DNA of 31,608 nucleotides from Verrucomicrobia subdivision 3 bacterium UBA7542 (GTDB lineage: Bacteria; Verrucomicrobiota; Verrucomicrobiia; Limisphaerales; UBA11358): NCBI GenBank assembly GCA_002479245.1, contig DLMG01000118.1:1-31608 (forward strand), in the 5' to 3' direction. The first letter of the stretch is position 1. The number at the start of each line of letters is the position of its first letter. The notes below the pieces were generated by a model. It ran no database searches. It had not been told where the DNA came from and saw nothing but the letters and a program-made list of their open reading frames with translations. The translations under genes and the position numbers were made by a program. This document shows, in pieces, positions 29,098 through 31,608 of the stretch.

Positions 29098-30981
29098 ATG
29101 TTCGGCGATTTTGACAAATACATTACCGTGTTTTTGACGGCGTTGGTGGTCACCTACCTGCTGACCCCGTTGGTCCGGGAACTGGCCTGCCGGTACGGCG
29201 TGATGGACCTGCCGGATGAACGCCGGCCGCACAAACATCCCACGGCCCGGGGCGGCGGTCTGGCAGTGGTTCTGGGCGTCAATGCCGCGTGCCTCGTGGC
29301 GCTGGCTTTTCCCGCAGGCAACCGTCCCGGCGGGTTCGATTTGCATTGGTGGCTTGGTTTTGCGCCGGCTTCCCTCGTTTTGCTGGTGGTCGGACTGGTT
29401 GATGATATCCATGGATTGAGACCGTGGAAGAAGCTGGCGGGACAAACCATCGCCGCGGTGCTCATCTGCCTTTCGGGGACACGCTTCGGCAAGTTGTTCG
29501 GATTCGAGCTTCCACCGGTGCTCGATGGCATCCTGGTGGTGGTGTGGATCGTTGCCGTGATCAACGCCTTCAATCTGATTGACGGGCTGGACGGGCTGGC
29601 GTCAGGGCTGGCCGTCATCTCCGCCACCGGCTTGTGCGGCATCTTTGTTCTCGGACACCTGTCCGGCGCCATCCTGGTGCTTGTGGCCCTCGCGGGGGCG
29701 TGCCTCGCATTCCTGCGTTATAATTTTCATCCGGCCACCATTTTCCTCGGCGACACCGGCAGCATGTTTATCGGTTTGGTGCTGGGGGTGGTTGCGTTGC
29801 AAAGCTTCACCAAGAACACCTTCATTCTTTCCCTGGCTATTCCCATGCTGGTGCTGGGAGTGCCAATTTTCGACACCTTGCTCGCGATATGGCGCAGGTC
29901 AGTGCGGCGCGTTGTCAATGGCCAGGAACCGGTCGGAACCGGGAAGCGCCCCGGGATCATGCAGGCGGACCTGGAACATTTGCATCATCGCCTGCTCAAG
30001 AGCGGTCTGAGCACCCGCCGGGTGGCGATGATCCTTTGCATCATGAACGGAGGACTCGTGGGGTTTGGTTTGCTGATGGCGACCTTCCAATCCCACGCGT
30101 ATGGATTTTTCCTGCTGGCCTTGTTGGCGATCGTCTATGTGCTGCTGCGTCGCATGGCGGTCATCGAGTTGCGCGACACGGGAAAAATGCTGTTGACCGG
30201 TCTCCGCCGTCCGACGCATTCCCAGCTCAAGGCACTGGCTTACCCGGTCTGGGACATGGTGTGCCTGGCGGGAACCCTGGGAATCGCCATGTGGATATTC
30301 GAACCGCAAAACGTGGCATTCTGGCACGCCTGGTTCCTCGATTTGCCGGTCTGGGTGACGCCAACGTTCTCACTGCTCGCGCTGTCGCGCACCTACGTGA
30401 CCGTCTGGACGCGCGCACGCGTTCTCGATGTGCTGATGCTGCTGTTCACCCTTCAGGCCGGCCTGCTGCTCAGCCTGGGAATTGCGCTGTTGATTGATCC
30501 GTACAACGCGCCCAACTGGCTGCTGCGGGTGCTGGTGATCGGCGCGCTCGGCCATCCAGCCATCATCAGCGCAAGAGTGTTCTATCAGTGCATTGAGGAA
30601 ATCGTCCTGTTCTTGAAGTCAACCAGCGACCCGAATGCGGACACGGAACGGGTGGTGCTTTACGGAGCGGGTGGACGCTGTCAGCTCTTCCTCCGGAAAC
30701 GCAGCTTTAAGGACGCCCTGAGCTTTGACAGCCGGACCATTGTCGGGTTGATCGACGATGAGCCGACGCTGCATTTCAACTGGGTTTGTGGGCACAGGGT
30801 GTTGGGCGGATTGCGCGACCTGCCGCAGCTCATTCCCCGCCATCACATCACCGGGATCGTCATCACCGCGACGTTGAAACCGGAAGCCCGGGCGGCGGTT
30901 CAGGAACTGGCACGGCAACATCATCTCCATTTGAGCGAGTGGTGCTTTGAAAATCGCAATCTGGGTGGTGGTCTGGTTTGA
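29098..30981 (+). CDS. WecA/TagO-like phosphoglycosyltransferase with C-terminal nucleotide-binding domain
   Basis: A 627-aa membrane protein. Residues 1-360 are a polyprenyl-phosphate HexNAc-1-phosphate transferase of the MraY/WecA superfamily with about eleven membrane segments. Visible are DERRPHKHPTARGGG, LVVGLVDDIHG (Asp pair near 102-103), NAFNLIDGLDGLASG, FLGDTGSMF and EHLHHRLLKSGLS. After more membrane segments (about 385-505), a Rossmann-like domain starts with VVLYGAGGRCQLFLRK near 523 and continues VGLIDDEP and HRVLGGLRDLP, as in the N-terminal part of CapD-type proteins. It should start synthesis of the repeat unit on undecaprenyl phosphate. The role of the added domain is unknown. 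Confidence 0.87.
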   Translation: MFGDFDKYITVFLTALVVTYLLTPLVRELACRYGVMDLPDERRPHKHPTARGGGLAVVLGVNAACLVALAFPAGNRPGGFDLHWWLGFAPASLVLLVVGLVDDIHGLRPWKKLAGQTIAAVLICLSGTRFGKLFGFELPPVLDGILVVVWIVAVINAFNLIDGLDGLASGLAVISATGLCGIFVLGHLSGAILVLVALAGACLAFLRYNFHPATIFLGDTGSMFIGLVLGVVALQSFTKNTFILSLAIPMLVLGVPIFDTLLAIWRRSVRRVVNGQEPVGTGKRPGIMQADLEHLHHRLLKSGLSTRRVAMILCIMNGGLVGFGLLMATFQSHAYGFFLLALLAIVYVLLRRMAVIELRDTGKMLLTGLRRPTHSQLKALAYPVWDMVCLAGTLGIAMWIFEPQNVAFWHAWFLDLPVWVTPTFSLLALSRTYVTVWTRARVLDVLMLLFTLQAGLLLSLGIALLIDPYNAPNWLLRVLVIGALGHPAIISARVFYQCIEEIVLFLKSTSDPNADTERVVLYGAGGRCQLFLRKRSFKDALSFDSRTIVGLIDDEPTLHFNWVCGHRVLGGLRDLPQLIPRHHITGIVITATLKPEARAAVQELARQHHLHLSEWCFENRNLGGGLV

Positions 30982-31022
30982 ACCCGAACTCCGAAATGAC
31001 GGAAACAGGCTTCATGATGAAT

Positions 31023-31060
31023 GGTACAATTAATGAAATAGCTATTTCATTAATTGTACC
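31023..31060. repeat. Perfect 38-bp palindrome
   Basis: ggtacaattaatgaaatag (31023-31041) is followed directly by its exact reverse complement (31042-31060), with no spacer. It lies 41 bp after the last gene's stop. It is AT-rich in a GC-rich setting. It could act as a bidirectional terminator or regulator-binding site, or be a fused pair of element ends. Confidence 0.9.
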
Positions 31061-31092
31061 CATGGCATGATCGGTTGTTCAAAACACCGGCC

Positions 31093-31338
31093 GGGGCGAG
31101 GCCAGGCCGGAGTGCACCCGTCCCCGGGGTGCAGCAACTTGCTTCCTTCAAGCCACGGAACATTTTCCAACCGCCTGTCCATCCCACGTTGCTGCGGCCG
31201 GGACGGCCGCACTCCGCCAACGCAGAAATTCAACTTCGGAATTCGGGTTGAATTTTGGTGGGGCGAGCGCCTGTCGCGCCGGCTTGTCTCGTCGGCTTGT
31301 CTCGCCGTAGCTGTGCCTAGGGCGGTTCCAACTTTGAT
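31093..31338. repeat. GC-rich intergenic region with separate small hairpins
   Basis: Hairpins tgcaccc/gggtgca (31113-31133), tgcggccg-gga-cggccgca (31193-31211) and aaattcaac/gttgaattt (31226-31255), plus two ggcttgtctc words (31280-31300) also used in the hairpin at 23734. No gene is credible in this stretch. Confidence 0.6.
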
Positions 31339-31461
31339 GTAGCGCAGACATTCTTGTCTGCGGGTTTGCGGGACATTCTTGTCCCGTGTTTCATCCTCAC
31401 GAAGGAGGCGACTGGAAAGTCGCCTGAACCCCGCAATGCGGGACTGGAAAGCCTGCGCTAC
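31339..31461. repeat. Hairpin chain bounded by 9-bp inverted repeats
   Basis: gtagcgcag (31339-31347) and ctgcgctac (31453-31461) are exact reverse complements. Between them are gcagac-attctt-gtctgc, cgggac-attctt-gtcccg (31369-31386), aggcgact-ggaa-agtcgcct (31406-31425) and cccgc-aat-gcggg (31430-31442). No coding potential. The remaining 31462-31608 is GC-rich with degenerate gcggcgaagc words and nothing I can name. Confidence 0.8.
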
Positions 31462-31608
31462 GTAATAACTGGAAATGTCTAGGCGGAAGCCGTGCGGAGA
31501 CGGAAAGCCGGGCGGAGGCTGATCCCCGCGCCCGTGCCGCCGTAGCAGCTTCTCCGCCGCGAAGAGGCGCAAGCCGGCCTCGGCGCGGCGAAGCGAAGCG
31601 GAGACGGC

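Noticed and set aside
31042..31572. 176-aa open frame on the minus strand and short plus-strand frames in the last 600 bp
   Set aside because: The region is a mosaic of hairpin repeats; the translations have no domains and are broken up by repeat words.

Overview
The window looks like a chromosomal segment of a Verrucomicrobiota bacterium, probably of the Pedosphaera/Limisphaera type. This is inferred from the gene set and the style of the intergenic repeats; there is no rRNA or other marker gene to prove it. No tRNA, rRNA, CRISPR array or classical transposase was recognised. Every gene I accept lies on the + strand.

About 27 kb (229-30981) is an exopolysaccharide locus. In order it encodes: a Wzx-type flippase (229-1716); a GT2 and a GT4 glycosyltransferase (1789-4095); two acyltransferase-3 membrane proteins (4112-6440); a GT2 (6452-7303); a polyprenyl-phosphate-sugar GT2 with a co-translated methyltransferase (7581-9267); a GT-C-like membrane protein (9350-10897); a Wzy/WaaL-type polymerase or ligase (10904-12442); two GT4 enzymes (12457-14876); a PaaK/CapK-like adenylating enzyme (14873-16201); two more GT4 enzymes (16219-18914); a WcaF-type acetyltransferase and a YdcF-family protein (18963-20143); a secreted DUF4838 protein (20510-23440); an exosortase fused to an EpsI domain (23988-26000); a nucleotidyltransferase fused to a GHMP kinase (26110-27255); another GT4 (27292-28500); and a WecA-like initiating phosphoglycosyltransferase with an added nucleotide-binding domain (29098-30981). 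The likely pathway: WecA loads the first sugar-phosphate on undecaprenyl phosphate, the GTs extend and the acyltransferases decorate the repeat unit, Wzx flips it and Wzy polymerises it. No Wzz/Wza export machinery and no exosortase substrate is visible here.

The remarkable part is the repeats. One family of variable short tandem repeats, mostly 7-bp units (GTCNGTR, GTCRGAR and complements, GGAAATC, AGTCCAA), often facing complementary 8-bp units (GACNACRR), occurs between genes and also inside the reading frames of two glycosyltransferases and the exosortase. There they add dozens of residues without breaking the frame. A 38-bp companion module occurs three times and is read in two different frames. 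Elsewhere the same repeats lie directly before a start codon (13719) or supply a stop codon (28500, 29073).

A second system is a small element (28584-28863) made of one GIY-YIG endonuclease-like gene between 18-bp imperfect inverted repeats, sitting inside a broken four-helix-bundle (23S rRNA IVS-type) gene. Related arms without the gene occur at 1-122 and, more weakly, at the end of the exosortase gene. The final 630 bp hold a perfect 38-bp palindrome and chains of small hairpins, one chain bounded by 9-bp inverted repeats.
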